The position numbers were made by a program, and so were the translations under genes. A stretch of DNA of 64,000 bases. It comes from Paenibacillus rhizophilus. GTDB taxonomy: Bacteria > Bacillota > Bacilli > Paenibacillales > Paenibacillaceae. Position 1 is the first letter of the stretch, and each line of letters starts with the position of its first letter. Location: assembly GCF_003854965.1 (NCBI RefSeq), contig NZ_RQPI01000010.1, positions 62,001 to 126,000 of the forward strand, in the 5' to 3' direction. This document shows positions 55,259 to 64,000 of the stretch, in pieces. The notes beneath the pieces were generated by a model. It was not told where the DNA came from and made no database searches. It saw nothing but the letters and a program-made list of their open reading frames with translations.

Positions 55259-56137
55259 TTAATATTTGATTTTGCCGGTGGCCACCTTGATCAAATACTG
55301 ACCGTAGCCGGTTTTGCTCAGCTTCTCGCCGCAGCTCAGCAGCTGCTCTTCCGTAATCCACCCGTTAATATATGCAATTTCCTCGGGGGCGGCGATTTTG
55401 ATGCCCTGATGGTCCTCGATCGTTCTGACAAAATTCGTCGCGTCCACCAGACTCTGGTGCGTGCCGGTATCCAGCCACGTAAAGCCGCGTCCCAGAAGCT
55501 CCACATCCAGTTCGCCAAGCCGCAGATACTCCTCGTTGACCGAAGTGATTTCCAGTTCGCCCCGATGCGAAGGCTTTACATTTTTCGCAATGGAGACGAC
55601 CCGGTTATCGTAAAAATACAGTCCCGTGACCGCATAGTTCGACTTGGGCTGTTCAGGCTTTTCTTCGATGCTAAGGACTTTGCCGTCCTGGTTGAATTCC
55701 ACAACCCCAAAGCGTTCCGGATCGTTAACGTGATAGCCGAATACCGTAGCGCCCTGCGGTTTGTCCGAAGCGCGTTTCAGGATTTGACGCATACCGGCTC
55801 CATAATAAATATTGTCTCCGAGAACCATGGCGACCGATTCGCCGCCGATAAAGTCTTCGCCAAGGATAAAGGCCTGCGCTAACCCGTCGGGACTCGGCTG
55901 GACTTTATACTGCAGCGAAATGCCGAACTGGGAGCCGTCGCCCAGCAGACTCTCGAATCTCGGTGTGTCCTCGGGAGTCGAAATAATCAGAATGTCGTTG
56001 ATTCCCGCCAGCATCAGGGTGGATAAAGGATAGTAAATCATCGGTTTGTCATAAACCGGCAGCAGCTGCTTGCTTGTAACCATCGTCAAAGGATATAGGC
56101 GCGTGCCGCTGCCGCCTGCTAGAATAATGCCTTTCAT
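55259..56137 (-). CDS. rfbA: Glucose-1-phosphate thymidylyltransferase
   Basis: RfbA (RmlA) makes dTDP-glucose from dTTP and glucose 1-phosphate. The opening [20 protein letters not shown] is the nucleotide-binding signature, followed by [18 protein letters not shown] and the GDNIYYG metal-binding aspartate. The 292 residues match short-form RmlA enzymes. It heads a two-gene unit with rfbC, supplying activated sugar for surface polysaccharide, consistent with galU and the O-antigen-ligase-like protein further right. Confidence 0.96.
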   Translation of the reverse strand: MKGIILAGGSGTRLYPLTMVTSKQLLPVYDKPMIYYPLSTLMLAGINDILIISTPEDTPRFESLLGDGSQFGISLQYKVQPSPDGLAQAFILGEDFIGGESVAMVLGDNIYYGAGMRQILKRASDKPQGATVFGYHVNDPERFGVVEFNQDGKVLSIEEKPEQPKSNYAVTGLYFYDNRVVSIAKNVKPSHRGELEITSVNEEYLRLGELDVELLGRGFTWLDTGTHQSLVDATNFVRTIEDHQGIKIAAPEEIAYINGWITEEQLLSCGEKLSKTGYGQYLIKVATGKIKY

Positions 56138-56303
56138 TTTCTGGGTCAGCTCTCCCTACTACATATAATTAAATAATCATGGCTATGTATATTTTACGCT
56201 CAACGCTAGATTGCTGTCTATTTCTCTTTTCCATTTGCTTCAAGAAATCCATTCCAGTTCCTTGCTGCTTCGCTTCAGGACTATAGCATACAAGTGTGAT
56301 ATT

Positions 56304-56312
56304 TGATACAAT
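56304..56312 (+). promoter_or_regulatory. Candidate extended -10 promoter for the U32 gene
   Basis: TGATACAAT is an extended -10 about 110 bases before the start codon. No clear -35 is present. Confidence 0.4.
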
Positions 56313-56420
56313 AGATAGGTTAACCGGACATAAATCTGTTTTAAATCCATGGTAGTCCGGATCACATAGGCTTTTTCATATTAATAGACCCGTCCCCTTG
56401 GACGGTTTGGGAGGATATAG

Positions 56421-59000
56421 ATGAAAGAACGGGATATACGCAGGGAAGACGTGGAGCTGCTCGCTCCGGCGGGCGACTGGGACTGTATGCGCGCGGCGGT
56501 GGCGAACGGGGCGGACGCCGTCTATTTCGGCGTAGAGAAGTTCAATGCCCGGGCAAGAGCGAATAATTTTCGGATGGACGAGCTGCCGGAAATTATGGCT
56601 TTTCTGCACAGCTATGGGGTTAAAGGGTTTTTGACCTTCAATATTCTGGTGTTCGAGAACGAATTGGAGGATGCCCGGGAATTAATCGAGGCCTGTATCG
56701 ACGCGGGCGTGGACGCGGTCATTGTGCAGGATCTCGGGCTGGTGAAGCTGATCCGCGAGATTTCGCCGGATTTTCCGATTCACGGCTCGACGCAGATGAC
56801 GATTACTTCGCCGGAGGCGGTGGAATTCACCAAGCCGTTTGAACTGGAACGCGTAGTGCTGGGCCGGGAAAATAATCTCAAGCAGATCCGCACGATAGGC
56901 GATCAGGCGCGCCTGCCGATGGAGGTGTTCGTGCACGGCGCGCTGTGCGTCTCGTATTCGGGCCAATGCCTGACCTCGGAGATGTGGGGCGGCCGTTCCG
57001 CCAACCGGGGCGAATGCGCGCAGGCCTGTCGGCTTCCGTACGATCTGGTTGTGGACGGCGAGGTGAAGCCGATGGGCGATATCGCCTATCTGCTGTCGCC
57101 GAAGGATTTGGCGGCCATCGAACTTATACCGGAGCTGATTGAAGCGGGCGTGACTTCCTTCAAAATCGAAGGACGAATGAAGAGTCCCGAATATGTGGCG
57201 AATGTGGTCGGCAAGTACAGCAAGGCGATCCATCGCTATTTTGAAGGGAAATGGACGGCGCCTTCCAAGGAAGAAATGCGGGAGCTGCAGCAAAGCTTCT
57301 CCCGCGGCTTCACGCACGGCTTTCTGGAAGGTACGAATAATAAAAAGCTGGTGGACGGCACCTTCCCCAAAAGCCGGGGCGTCTACCTTGGCACCGTGGA
57401 GCAGATCCTGCGCGACGGCGTCGTCTGCCGGATCGAAGCGCCGGTGAAACGCGGCGACGGGATTGTATTCGATGCGGGTGATCCCACGAAAAAAGAGGAA
57501 GGCGGCCGCATTTACGATTTGCGCCGCAAAGGCGTGAAGCTGGAAGGCGAAGCGCAGGAAGGCTGGATTGTCGACATTGTCCCCGGACGCAGCGATGTCA
57601 ACCTTGACCGTCTGCATGTCGGCGACCGGATCTGGAAGACGAACGATCCGGCGCTGGATAAGGCGCTGCGCCAGACGTACGAGACGGAGAAGCCGTACCG
57701 GGTGTTCCCGGTGCATGTAAAGGCGGCGGGCCGCGCGGGCGAGCCGCTGGCAACCTGGTGGACCGACGTGCAGAAGGGCGTTACCGTTCGCGTCGACTCC
57801 GAGCTTATGCTTGAGACGGCGAACAAGCGCCCGATGGACACCGCGCTGCTGGAAGAGCAGTTCGGACGCCTCGGCGGAACCGTCTTCCAGCTTGAGCGGC
57901 TGGACGCCGAACTGGAAGGCGGCGTCATCGTGCCGATGCGCGAGCTGAACGGCATCCGCCGCCGCGCGGTGGAACTGCTCGCCGGCGAGCGTCCGAAGCC
58001 GCCCGTATACGTGAAACGGGCGGTAGAGCTCTACGGCGACGGTGCTTCGCGCGGCGCCGGAAGCGCCGTCCCGGCACGGCCGGACGGCGTGGGAACGTCC
58101 GCCCCGCGCGGAGCGGGCGGCGCCTTCACAAGCGGCGGCGATGCGCAGCTCACCGCGCTGTGCCGCAGCCTGCCGCAGGTGCAGGCTGCCTTGAAGGCCG
58201 GCGTAACGTTCATCTACGCCGACTTCGAATTCATCAAGCAGTTCCCGGCAGCGGTGGAGGCCGTTCGGGCTGCGGGCGCGAGAATCGCGCTGGCGACGCC
58301 GCGCATCCATATGCCCGGCGAGAACGGCTACCATGCCAACATCCTGCGCCTCCAGCCGGATGCGGTGCTGGTGCGCAATACCGGCGCGCTGTATTATTAC
58401 CTGCGCCGCCGGCGGGAAGAGCCGGATGCCGTGCATCCGCAGCTTATCGGCGATTTCTCGTTGAATATCGCCAACCACAAAGCGGTTGACCTGTTCCTCG
58501 AAGCCGGCTGCGATCTGGTAACGCCATCGTATGATCTGAATATCCAGCAGATGGTCGATCTGCTGGGGCGCAGCCGCACTTCACAGCTTGAAGTGGTCAT
58601 TCACCAGCATTTGCCGATGTATCATACGGAGCACTGTGTCTACTGCACCTTTATGAGCGAAGGGACCGACTTTACAAACTGCGGTCGTCCCTGCGAGAGC
58701 CATCGGGCTTCCCTGCAGGACCGGATCGGCATGTCCCATCCCGTCCGTGTGGATGAAGGCTGCCGCAACACCGTTTACAACGCGATCGAGCAGTCCGGCG
58801 CGGAATATCTGAACAACTTCCGTGAACTCGGCGTATCGACTTTCCGCGTGGAGTTTCTGGAAGAAACGCCCGATCAGGTAGCCGAGGTTATCAATCTGTA
58901 CGGCAAGGCGCTGCGCGGCGAAATTTCCGGAACCCAGGTGTGGAAGACGCTCAAAGCGACCAACCAGCTCGGCGTTACCCGGGGGCAGCTCGTCAAGTAA
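56421..59000 (+). CDS. U32-family protein with DUF3656-type extension (RlhA-like)
   Basis: The N-terminal half is a U32 domain (LLAPAGDWDCMRAAVANGAD, later STQMTITSPEAVEFTKP) with the conserved cysteines C176, C183, C199 and C203. U32 proteins include the tRNA hydroxylases TrhP and the 23S rRNA C2501 hydroxylation factor RlhA, and the 859-residue length with a middle domain suits the RlhA/DUF3656 type. Near residues 538-575 lies a Gly/Ala/Pro-rich linker (GAGSAVPARPDGVGTSAPRG) before a second U32-like segment with CVYCTF and a further cysteine set. GGGAGGATATAG precedes the ATG. RNA modification is more likely than proteolysis. Confidence 0.85.
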   Translation: MKERDIRREDVELLAPAGDWDCMRAAVANGADAVYFGVEKFNARARANNFRMDELPEIMAFLHSYGVKGFLTFNILVFENELEDARELIEACIDAGVDAVIVQDLGLVKLIREISPDFPIHGSTQMTITSPEAVEFTKPFELERVVLGRENNLKQIRTIGDQARLPMEVFVHGALCVSYSGQCLTSEMWGGRSANRGECAQACRLPYDLVVDGEVKPMGDIAYLLSPKDLAAIELIPELIEAGVTSFKIEGRMKSPEYVANVVGKYSKAIHRYFEGKWTAPSKEEMRELQQSFSRGFTHGFLEGTNNKKLVDGTFPKSRGVYLGTVEQILRDGVVCRIEAPVKRGDGIVFDAGDPTKKEEGGRIYDLRRKGVKLEGEAQEGWIVDIVPGRSDVNLDRLHVGDRIWKTNDPALDKALRQTYETEKPYRVFPVHVKAAGRAGEPLATWWTDVQKGVTVRVDSELMLETANKRPMDTALLEEQFGRLGGTVFQLERLDAELEGGVIVPMRELNGIRRRAVELLAGERPKPPVYVKRAVELYGDGASRGAGSAVPARPDGVGTSAPRGAGGAFTSGGDAQLTALCRSLPQVQAALKAGVTFIYADFEFIKQFPAAVEAVRAAGARIALATPRIHMPGENGYHANILRLQPDAVLVRNTGALYYYLRRRREEPDAVHPQLIGDFSLNIANHKAVDLFLEAGCDLVTPSYDLNIQQMVDLLGRSRTSQLEVVIHQHLPMYHTEHCVYCTFMSEGTDFTNCGRPCESHRASLQDRIGMSHPVRVDEGCRNTVYNAIEQSGAEYLNNFRELGVSTFRVEFLEETPDQVAEVINLYGKALRGEISGTQVWKTLKATNQLGVTRGQLVK

Positions 59001-59050
59001 CCGTAACGGATGATCCAATGACATATGATACCCAGCAGTACTCTCCAGCT

Positions 59051-59075
59051 CCCGCCTTCCGGCGGGGGTTTTTGT
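59051..59075 (+). terminator. Terminator after the U32 gene
   Basis: CCCGCC-TTCC-GGCGGG is followed by GGTTTTTG. Confidence 0.8.
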
Positions 59076-59119
59076 TTGTGTGTTTTTCAAATGGTTTACC
59101 ATTCTTTTGTATGACTAAT

Positions 59120-59149
59120 CTGACAATATCTCTCTGAAGCTGATATAAT
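59120..59149 (+). promoter_or_regulatory. SigA promoter of galU
   Basis: CTGACA (59120-59125), an 18-base spacer and a perfect TATAAT (59144-59149) lie about 75 bases before the galU start. Confidence 0.65.
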
Positions 59150-59227
59150 AGTGTAAAAGACGATCTTTCATTCTAACGAATGCAGTTCTACATAACATGA
59201 CCTAACTTTAACTAAAGGAGCCATAAT

Positions 59228-60121
59228 ATGACTAAAATTCGCAAAGCTATTATTCCGGCCGCCGGCCTCGGAACCCGCTTCCTGCCCGCCACCAAGGCGA
59301 TGCCCAAGGAGATGCTGCCGATTGTGGACAAACCCACCATCCAGTACATTGTGGAAGAGGCCGTCGCTTCCGGCATTGAAGATATTATTATCGTGACAGG
59401 CAAGGGCAAGCGGGCGATCGAGGATCATTTCGACAATTCGTTCGAGCTGGAATTCAATCTGGCTGAGAAACAGAAATGGGAATTACTGGATTCCGTCCGC
59501 AAATCGTCCGAAATGGCAGATATTCACTATATCCGGCAAAAAGAGCCCAAAGGTCTCGGACATGCCATCTGGTGTGCGCGCAAATTTATCGGCAACGAGC
59601 CGTTCGCCGTACTGCTCGGCGACGATATCGTCGAGTCTGATAAACCCTGCCTGAAGCAGATGATCGAAGTCTATGACCAATATAAATCATCCATTGTAGG
59701 CGTACAGCCGGTGCCGTGGGATGAGGTTTCCCGTTATGGCGTTGTCGACGGTACGGAGCTGGCTGAGCGTGTCTATAAAGCGAACCGGCTTGTCGAGAAG
59801 CCGAAAAAAGAAGAAGCGCCTTCCAATCTGGCCATCCTTGGACGATACATTTTGACTCCGCGCATCTTTGATATGCTGGGCGAGCAGCAGGCGGGAGTAG
59901 GCGGCGAAATTCAGCTGACGGACGCTATTGCCCGTCTCAGCGAGGTGGAGCGAATTCTGGCCTTCCACTTCGAGGGACACCGGCATGACGTTGGCGAGAA
60001 GATGGGCTTTATCCAAACCACGATTCATTATGCGCTGCAGCATGAAGAACTCAAGGAAGATCTGCTCGTTTATCTCAAGAGTCTGATTGAAAACGAAGCA
60101 TCAAAGACAGTGTCGAAATAA
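59228..60121 (+). CDS. galU: UTP--glucose-1-phosphate uridylyltransferase
   Basis: GalU (GtaB in Bacillus) makes UDP-glucose for wall teichoic acid glycosylation, glycolipid and polysaccharide synthesis. [20 protein letters not shown] is the nucleotide-binding opening, with [19 protein letters not shown] and LGDDIVESD following. The 297 residues are standard. AAAGGAGCCATAAT precedes the ATG. It has its own promoter and terminator. Confidence 0.97.
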   Translation: MTKIRKAIIPAAGLGTRFLPATKAMPKEMLPIVDKPTIQYIVEEAVASGIEDIIIVTGKGKRAIEDHFDNSFELEFNLAEKQKWELLDSVRKSSEMADIHYIRQKEPKGLGHAIWCARKFIGNEPFAVLLGDDIVESDKPCLKQMIEVYDQYKSSIVGVQPVPWDEVSRYGVVDGTELAERVYKANRLVEKPKKEEAPSNLAILGRYILTPRIFDMLGEQQAGVGGEIQLTDAIARLSEVERILAFHFEGHRHDVGEKMGFIQTTIHYALQHEELKEDLLVYLKSLIENEASKTVSK

Positions 60122-60180
60122 TATCGGATAACAAAATAATGACGGTGTGCTGTTTAAGCGCGTCCGCACTACAGCATAGA

Positions 60181-60219
60181 AATGGCAGTCCGGGAATTGG
60201 CTCGGAGCTGCCATTTTAA
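60181..60219 (+). terminator. Terminator after galU
   Basis: AAATGGCAG (60181-60189) pairs with CTGCCATTT (60209-60217), followed by T residues. Confidence 0.7.
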
Positions 60220-60299
60220 CGTTATATAGCTAAAGTTGTGGCTGTTCTTCGGCTGATCGTTTATTTGTTTACAACCTTTAATGAGTAGGAGTGGGAGCA

Positions 60300-61397
60300 T
60301 TGAACAGAAGTATCATGTCACCGGCCAAGTATATTCAAGGCAGAGGAGAAATCCGTCGTCTTCATCGGTATTGCACCGATCTGGGTGCCGGGAAAGCTTA
60401 TATCATCGCTGATTCGTTTGTTCTTTCGCATTATGAGAAAGAAATCACTGGAGGCTTCCAGGAAGGGACCGCTTCATTTATCCTGCAGTCGTTTGCGGGA
60501 GAATGCAGCCTGAAGGAAGTGGAAAAGATCGCCCAAGCGGCCGAAAAGGCGGAAGCGGATGTGATCATTGGAATCGGCGGAGGCAAGACACTGGACGTAG
60601 CAAAAGCGGTCGGCTTCTACAGCCGTCTGCCGCTGATCGTCGCTCCAACCGTTGCTTCGACCGACGCCCCGTGCAGCGCTCTGTCCGTCCTCTATACTGA
60701 AGATGGCCGGCTGGAGAAGTATTTGTATCTGCGGAGCAATCCGGACAGAGTGGTTGTCGATACGGAGCTTGTGGCGGGGGCGCCTGTCCGCCTGCTGGTC
60801 GCCGGCATGGGCGACGCGTTGTCGACATTCTATGAGGCGCGGGCTTGCCGGCGATCCGCCGAGAGTCGGGGTCAGGATAAAAGCGCCATAGGAGCTTACG
60901 CGCTCGCACAGGCTTGCAGAGACACGCTGCTGGCCGATGGAGCGCAGGCCAAACAGGATGTTGAGAACGGCATTCTCTCCGAGGCGGTGGAGAATATCAT
61001 CGAAGCCAACATCTACCTCAGCGGCATCGGCTTCGAGAGCGGCGGGCTTGCTGCCGCCCATGCGATTCATAACGCCATGACGCAGCTTGAAGAGACCCGC
61101 CCGGTTCTGCACGGTGAAAAAGTAGCCTTCGGAACGATTGTACAGCTTGTGCTGGAGAATGCCGATACGTCCGAAATCGCAGAAGCCCTTGCTTTCTGCC
61201 AAAGTGTCAGCTTGCCGACCACCTTGCAGCAGCTGAACTTGGATGCGACCGACCAATCAAAGCTGCGGATCGTGGCCGAGGCTAGCTGTGCCCTCCAGGA
61301 GCCGATGAGTAATATGCCTTTTGAAGTGAAGCCGGAAGACGTCCTGGCGGCTATGCTGGAGGCCGACCGGTTGGGAGCGAAGAGTTCGTTCTCATAA
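60300..61397 (+). CDS. gldA: Iron/zinc-containing alcohol dehydrogenase, glycerol dehydrogenase type
   Basis: The 365-residue protein has an N-terminal NAD domain (GIGGGKTLDVAKAVG, TVASTDAPCSALSVLY) and a C-terminal metal domain with ligands D172 (AGMGDALSTFYEA), H254 (AAHAIHNAMT) and H271 (VLHGEKVAFG), all as in glycerol dehydrogenase. It would oxidise glycerol to dihydroxyacetone with NAD+. I chose the TTG at 60300 behind AGGAGTGGGAGCA; a GTG at 60291 overlaps that ribosome site. It stands alone between two terminators, without a dihydroxyacetone kinase. Confidence 0.9.
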   Translation: MNRSIMSPAKYIQGRGEIRRLHRYCTDLGAGKAYIIADSFVLSHYEKEITGGFQEGTASFILQSFAGECSLKEVEKIAQAAEKAEADVIIGIGGGKTLDVAKAVGFYSRLPLIVAPTVASTDAPCSALSVLYTEDGRLEKYLYLRSNPDRVVVDTELVAGAPVRLLVAGMGDALSTFYEARACRRSAESRGQDKSAIGAYALAQACRDTLLADGAQAKQDVENGILSEAVENIIEANIYLSGIGFESGGLAAAHAIHNAMTQLEETRPVLHGEKVAFGTIVQLVLENADTSEIAEALAFCQSVSLPTTLQQLNLDATDQSKLRIVAEASCALQEPMSNMPFEVKPEDVLAAMLEADRLGAKSSFS

Positions 61398-61460
61398 ACA
61401 ATTTTTACTGGCTGTACTGCTGAACAAGTTCATCATTTAGTCCATACCGTCTAAACTCAA

Positions 61461-61502
61461 AAAACGGAGCGCCGCGGTTTCCCGCATGCGCTCCGTTTCT
61501 CC
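61461..61502. terminator. Bidirectional terminator between gldA and the ligase gene
   Basis: AAACGGAGCG (61462-61471) and CGCTCCGTTT (61489-61498) form a perfect stem. The T run is best on the minus strand (CCGTTTTTTGAG), suiting the leftward gene. Confidence 0.8.
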
Positions 61503-61548
61503 CTTTCAACTGCAAAGACTGAAAAAAACTATGCCAAGCAACTTTCTA

Positions 61549-64000
61549 TCAATACTGAGCCGCCGCAACCTCCTCAATCTTCGCTTTTTCCGAAGCATCG
61601 GCCTGAATGAGCTTGTCATAGACCGCCTGGTCCTGCTGTCCTTCTTTCTGCAATGAGGCCAGATAGAAGCGGGCAATTTCGCGATTCGTCGTATCTTTAT
61701 AATCGTCGCTTAACCCTTGTTTCAGCGTGGCGGCCGCTTCGGCCGTTTTACCCGTCATGAGCTGTATTTTCCCCGCGCTAAGAGCGATTAAAGGCGTTAC
61801 CGAGAACGGACGCCCCTGCATCTGTCCTGCCGGCAGCGTCTTGAGATGTGCGACGCCCGCGACCACATGCTCGTAAGCGGCAAGCCCGGTTTGGAAGTAT
61901 TGCTGTTCTTTTGCGCTGTCTTTCTGGAGATAGGCCTGATTGCCAAGATCGAACGAACGGCTGATGAGCGGCTCGTACCATTCAATATCCCAGTTATACT
62001 TATCCGAATTGTCACGGTATACTGCGTAAGCTTCTTCGGTCTTCCCTTGCACATCGTACAGATTGATCAGCTGCTTCAGCATCTGCTTATTATTCGGTTC
62101 GTCCTTTAATCCGCGTGTCAGCACGGCGAGTGACTCGGTCGCGAATTGTTCATTTTTCGTCTGCTGGTATACCTGGTTGTCCAGCGAAGATAGAATAATG
62201 ACCGATTCAGGAAGGCTGGGACGGTTCTTAAGCGCCTTAAGCAGCGGAGCCTTGATTTCTTCGTAAGACTGGCTTGTCTGCGCGATCGCCTTGGCATCCG
62301 CAGCGGCATTGGCTGAACTGATGTAGCGGAGCGATACAAACAGAATAGCCGCCGCCCCAATACAAGCCAGGGCCATGTAGCCTAATCGCAGCCCGGAAGA
62401 GTTCCATTTGACCGCGAGCGGTTTGGCATCCATAACAGCTGCCATCCCCGCCAGCCCGATGAACACTAGCAGGCCCATGAAGGCGTAACTCATATTAAAG
62501 TCGAGAACGCTGTGAAGCAGAATCGACAGTGCAAGGATGAGGAAGAAAAAGCCGTTTTCATAATCGTCCTTATCTTTGTGCTTCATAAACCCTCGAATAT
62601 ATTTGTAGAACACAAACAGGATAAAGCCCATAAATACAACGAAGCCAAGTATACCCACTTCAATTAAATACTGCAGGAAGAAGTTATGCGCCTGCCGGCT
62701 CGTGTACGGGTTATTCTGATACTTCTCATAGAGAGCGGCCCAACCGCCGCCGCCGGCGCCGAGTACAGGATAATCCTTGGCCACCTTGAGAGCATCCTTA
62801 TAGAAGGTGAAACGTTCCAGTACGCTGTGCTGCTGGAAGTTGATATTTTCCAGACGGGTTTCAATATTGTCCGGCAAAATACTGCGCACGCTCGTGCCGA
62901 TCAGCAAGAACGCGGCCAGTGCCACCAGCACCGTTGCGCCGATCGGAAGCCACAGATTGGTGAATCTCCGGTTTGACCAGCTCTCAAGACTCTTTTCCAG
63001 CCTAGGTGCCGCAAAACGCTGTACCACCCAGCACAGAACCGCCGTAACCGCTGAGGCAATCAGCAGATAGGACCAGCCTTTAACGGCCGCCGACGCATCA
63101 GGGACTAGGCTAAGACGCTGCCCAATCGTTGTAACCGGACTCGTCACCGCCAGCGAGGCAATACCTGCGATAATCAGATGGATGATCCACAATATTTGCC
63201 GCGCCGGTTTCAGGAACAGCAGCAGAAGAACGAATACTACCGGCAGCATGACAAGCCCGCCCCGCGAGAGCGTCAGCAGCAGCGACACGATGATAGGAAC
63301 GAGCATAAAGCCGTTGATCAGCGTACCGTACCCTTTTTTCGAGCGAATCAGCGCAAATATCGCCACAAACAAGAACGCCATCAGGAAGGCGGCATATGTA
63401 TTGGCATACTGGAAAATCGATGTCAGACGCAGACCGTTGGCGTCGGTCATCACCGCGTCCAGATATTTGCCTCCTTTTACCGTGTTCGAGAACCAGCCGA
63501 CCAGCCCTCCGGCCACGTTCCAGGCGCCCAGCCAGTTCATCAGACCGAACCAGACGATCAGATAAGCTACTGTCAAAATAGCAGTTTGTATGATAACATT
63601 AACTTGTTTTTGTCGAAGGAGGTAGAGACTTACAATGAACAACGCTGCGTACATGCTCTGAATCAACAGCAGATTCATCGCCATATAATGCGAAACGGCG
63701 ACAAACAGCGACAGAAAGTACGTCAGAGGAAGCAGCAGTACGACTACCGCCAGCAAATCCCGCTGGTCCTCCAATTTAAACCTTTTGTAATAGAGGCCGG
63801 CCCAGAAGAAGAGCATCAGACAGCCGAGCAAAGCCGCGACATAAATCGGTTTCTCAAAATCCGTCTGCTGCCCGTTAAATAATCCCACTTGAAACGGGGC
63901 CCAAATTAAAAATACAATAAAACCAATTACCAACACCCATAGCGAGTCGGGTATTTTTTCGGCATTTCTCGACTGAGCAGCCTTTTTACCGTATACTGGA
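61549..64000 (-). CDS. O-antigen ligase/polymerase-family membrane protein with TPR-like tail (partial, cut by right edge)
   Basis: The frame stays open to the right edge (residues reading KKAAQSRNAEKIPDSLW precede the first in-window GTG), so the N-terminus is missing. At least ten hydrophobic helices are followed by the Wzy_C-type region (ITLSRGG-like LLLTLSRGGLVMLPVVF, then the loop with YPVLGAGGGGWAALYEKYQ and SRQAHNFFLQYLIEVGILG). The C-terminal 250 residues are helical with TPR-like periodicity. Members polymerise or ligate glycans, or glycosylate pilins and S-layer proteins. The acceptor is unknown. It fits the nearby rfbA, rfbC and galU. Confidence 0.85.
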   Translation of the reverse strand, partial: PVYGKKAAQSRNAEKIPDSLWVLVIGFIVFLIWAPFQVGLFNGQQTDFEKPIYVAALLGCLMLFFWAGLYYKRFKLEDQRDLLAVVVLLLPLTYFLSLFVAVSHYMAMNLLLIQSMYAALFIVSLYLLRQKQVNVIIQTAILTVAYLIVWFGLMNWLGAWNVAGGLVGWFSNTVKGGKYLDAVMTDANGLRLTSIFQYANTYAAFLMAFLFVAIFALIRSKKGYGTLINGFMLVPIIVSLLLTLSRGGLVMLPVVFVLLLLFLKPARQILWIIHLIIAGIASLAVTSPVTTIGQRLSLVPDASAAVKGWSYLLIASAVTAVLCWVVQRFAAPRLEKSLESWSNRRFTNLWLPIGATVLVALAAFLLIGTSVRSILPDNIETRLENINFQQHSVLERFTFYKDALKVAKDYPVLGAGGGGWAALYEKYQNNPYTSRQAHNFFLQYLIEVGILGFVVFMGFILFVFYKYIRGFMKHKDKDDYENGFFFLILALSILLHSVLDFNMSYAFMGLLVFIGLAGMAAVMDAKPLAVKWNSSGLRLGYMALACIGAAAILFVSLRYISSANAAADAKAIAQTSQSYEEIKAPLLKALKNRPSLPESVIILSSLDNQVYQQTKNEQFATESLAVLTRGLKDEPNNKQMLKQLINLYDVQGKTEEAYAVYRDNSDKYNWDIEWYEPLISRSFDLGNQAYLQKDSAKEQQYFQTGLAAYEHVVAGVAHLKTLPAGQMQGRPFSVTPLIALSAGKIQLMTGKTAEAAATLKQGLSDDYKDTTNREIARFYLASLQKEGQQDQAVYDKLIQADASEKAKIEEVAAAQY

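Noticed and set aside
56682-58478. 598-residue leftward frame opposite the U32 gene
   Set aside because: Arg/His/Ala-rich low-information sequence with no motif; antisense shadow.

Overview
The window looks like chromosomal DNA of a Paenibacillus-type Firmicute. The basis is gene content and gene order: ftsE-ftsX, an M23 hydrolase, a CtpB-like protease and a MinJ-like PDZ protein in a row; glycine decarboxylase split into GcvPA and GcvPB behind a tandem glycine riboswitch; strong AGGAGG ribosome sites with many TTG and GTG starts; and long repeat-bearing spacers. I saw no rRNA, tRNA, insertion sequence, prophage or CRISPR array. Both window edges cut a gene.

Layout. 1-655: 5' part of a leftward membrane-anchored protein. 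1040-8597: type IV pilus operon pilB-pilT-pilC-pilin-pilD-pilMN fusion-pilO, with a SigD-like promoter at 975-1002. 8745-11533: an IseA-like secreted protein, a CBS-pair protein and a VanW protein. 11815-17942: the FtsEX / murein hydrolase / CtpB / MinJ division cluster. 18030-18763: gene-free, with degenerate repeats. 18764-24311: a two-component system divergent from an ABC-2 exporter, resembling the linearmycin-type LnrJK/LnrLMN module. 24496-33514: cation/proton antiporter, EamA/LysR pair, RND pump, frameshifted alpha/beta hydrolase, DinB-like protein and WYL regulator. 33601-38789: gcvT-gcvPA-gcvPB with riboswitch, and gcvH divergent from it. 38790-41339: a palindromic repeat array, an unknown membrane protein and an AGE-family epimerase. 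41673-48878: motA-motB, uvrB, uvrA. 48989-54516: siroheme nitrite/sulfite reductase, a tiny membrane protein, an HtrA-like protease and a copper-amine-oxidase-N protein. 54679-64000: rfbA-rfbC, a U32 protein, galU, glycerol dehydrogenase and a partial O-antigen-ligase/polymerase-type protein.

The most distinctive part is the Gram-positive type IVa pilus operon. The extension ATPase has an intact two-copy MshEN (c-di-GMP-binding) signature, PilM and PilN are fused in one chain, and the only strong upstream promoter motif is of the motility sigma factor type. Together these suggest that pili are wired to the motility/c-di-GMP decision; this is inference. The second theme is non-coding structure: a tandem glycine riboswitch with a readable terminator, two mutually exclusive hairpins before the RND pump, a five-copy palindromic array after gcvH, 66-bp tandem repeats between uvrB and uvrA, and smaller repeats in other spacers.
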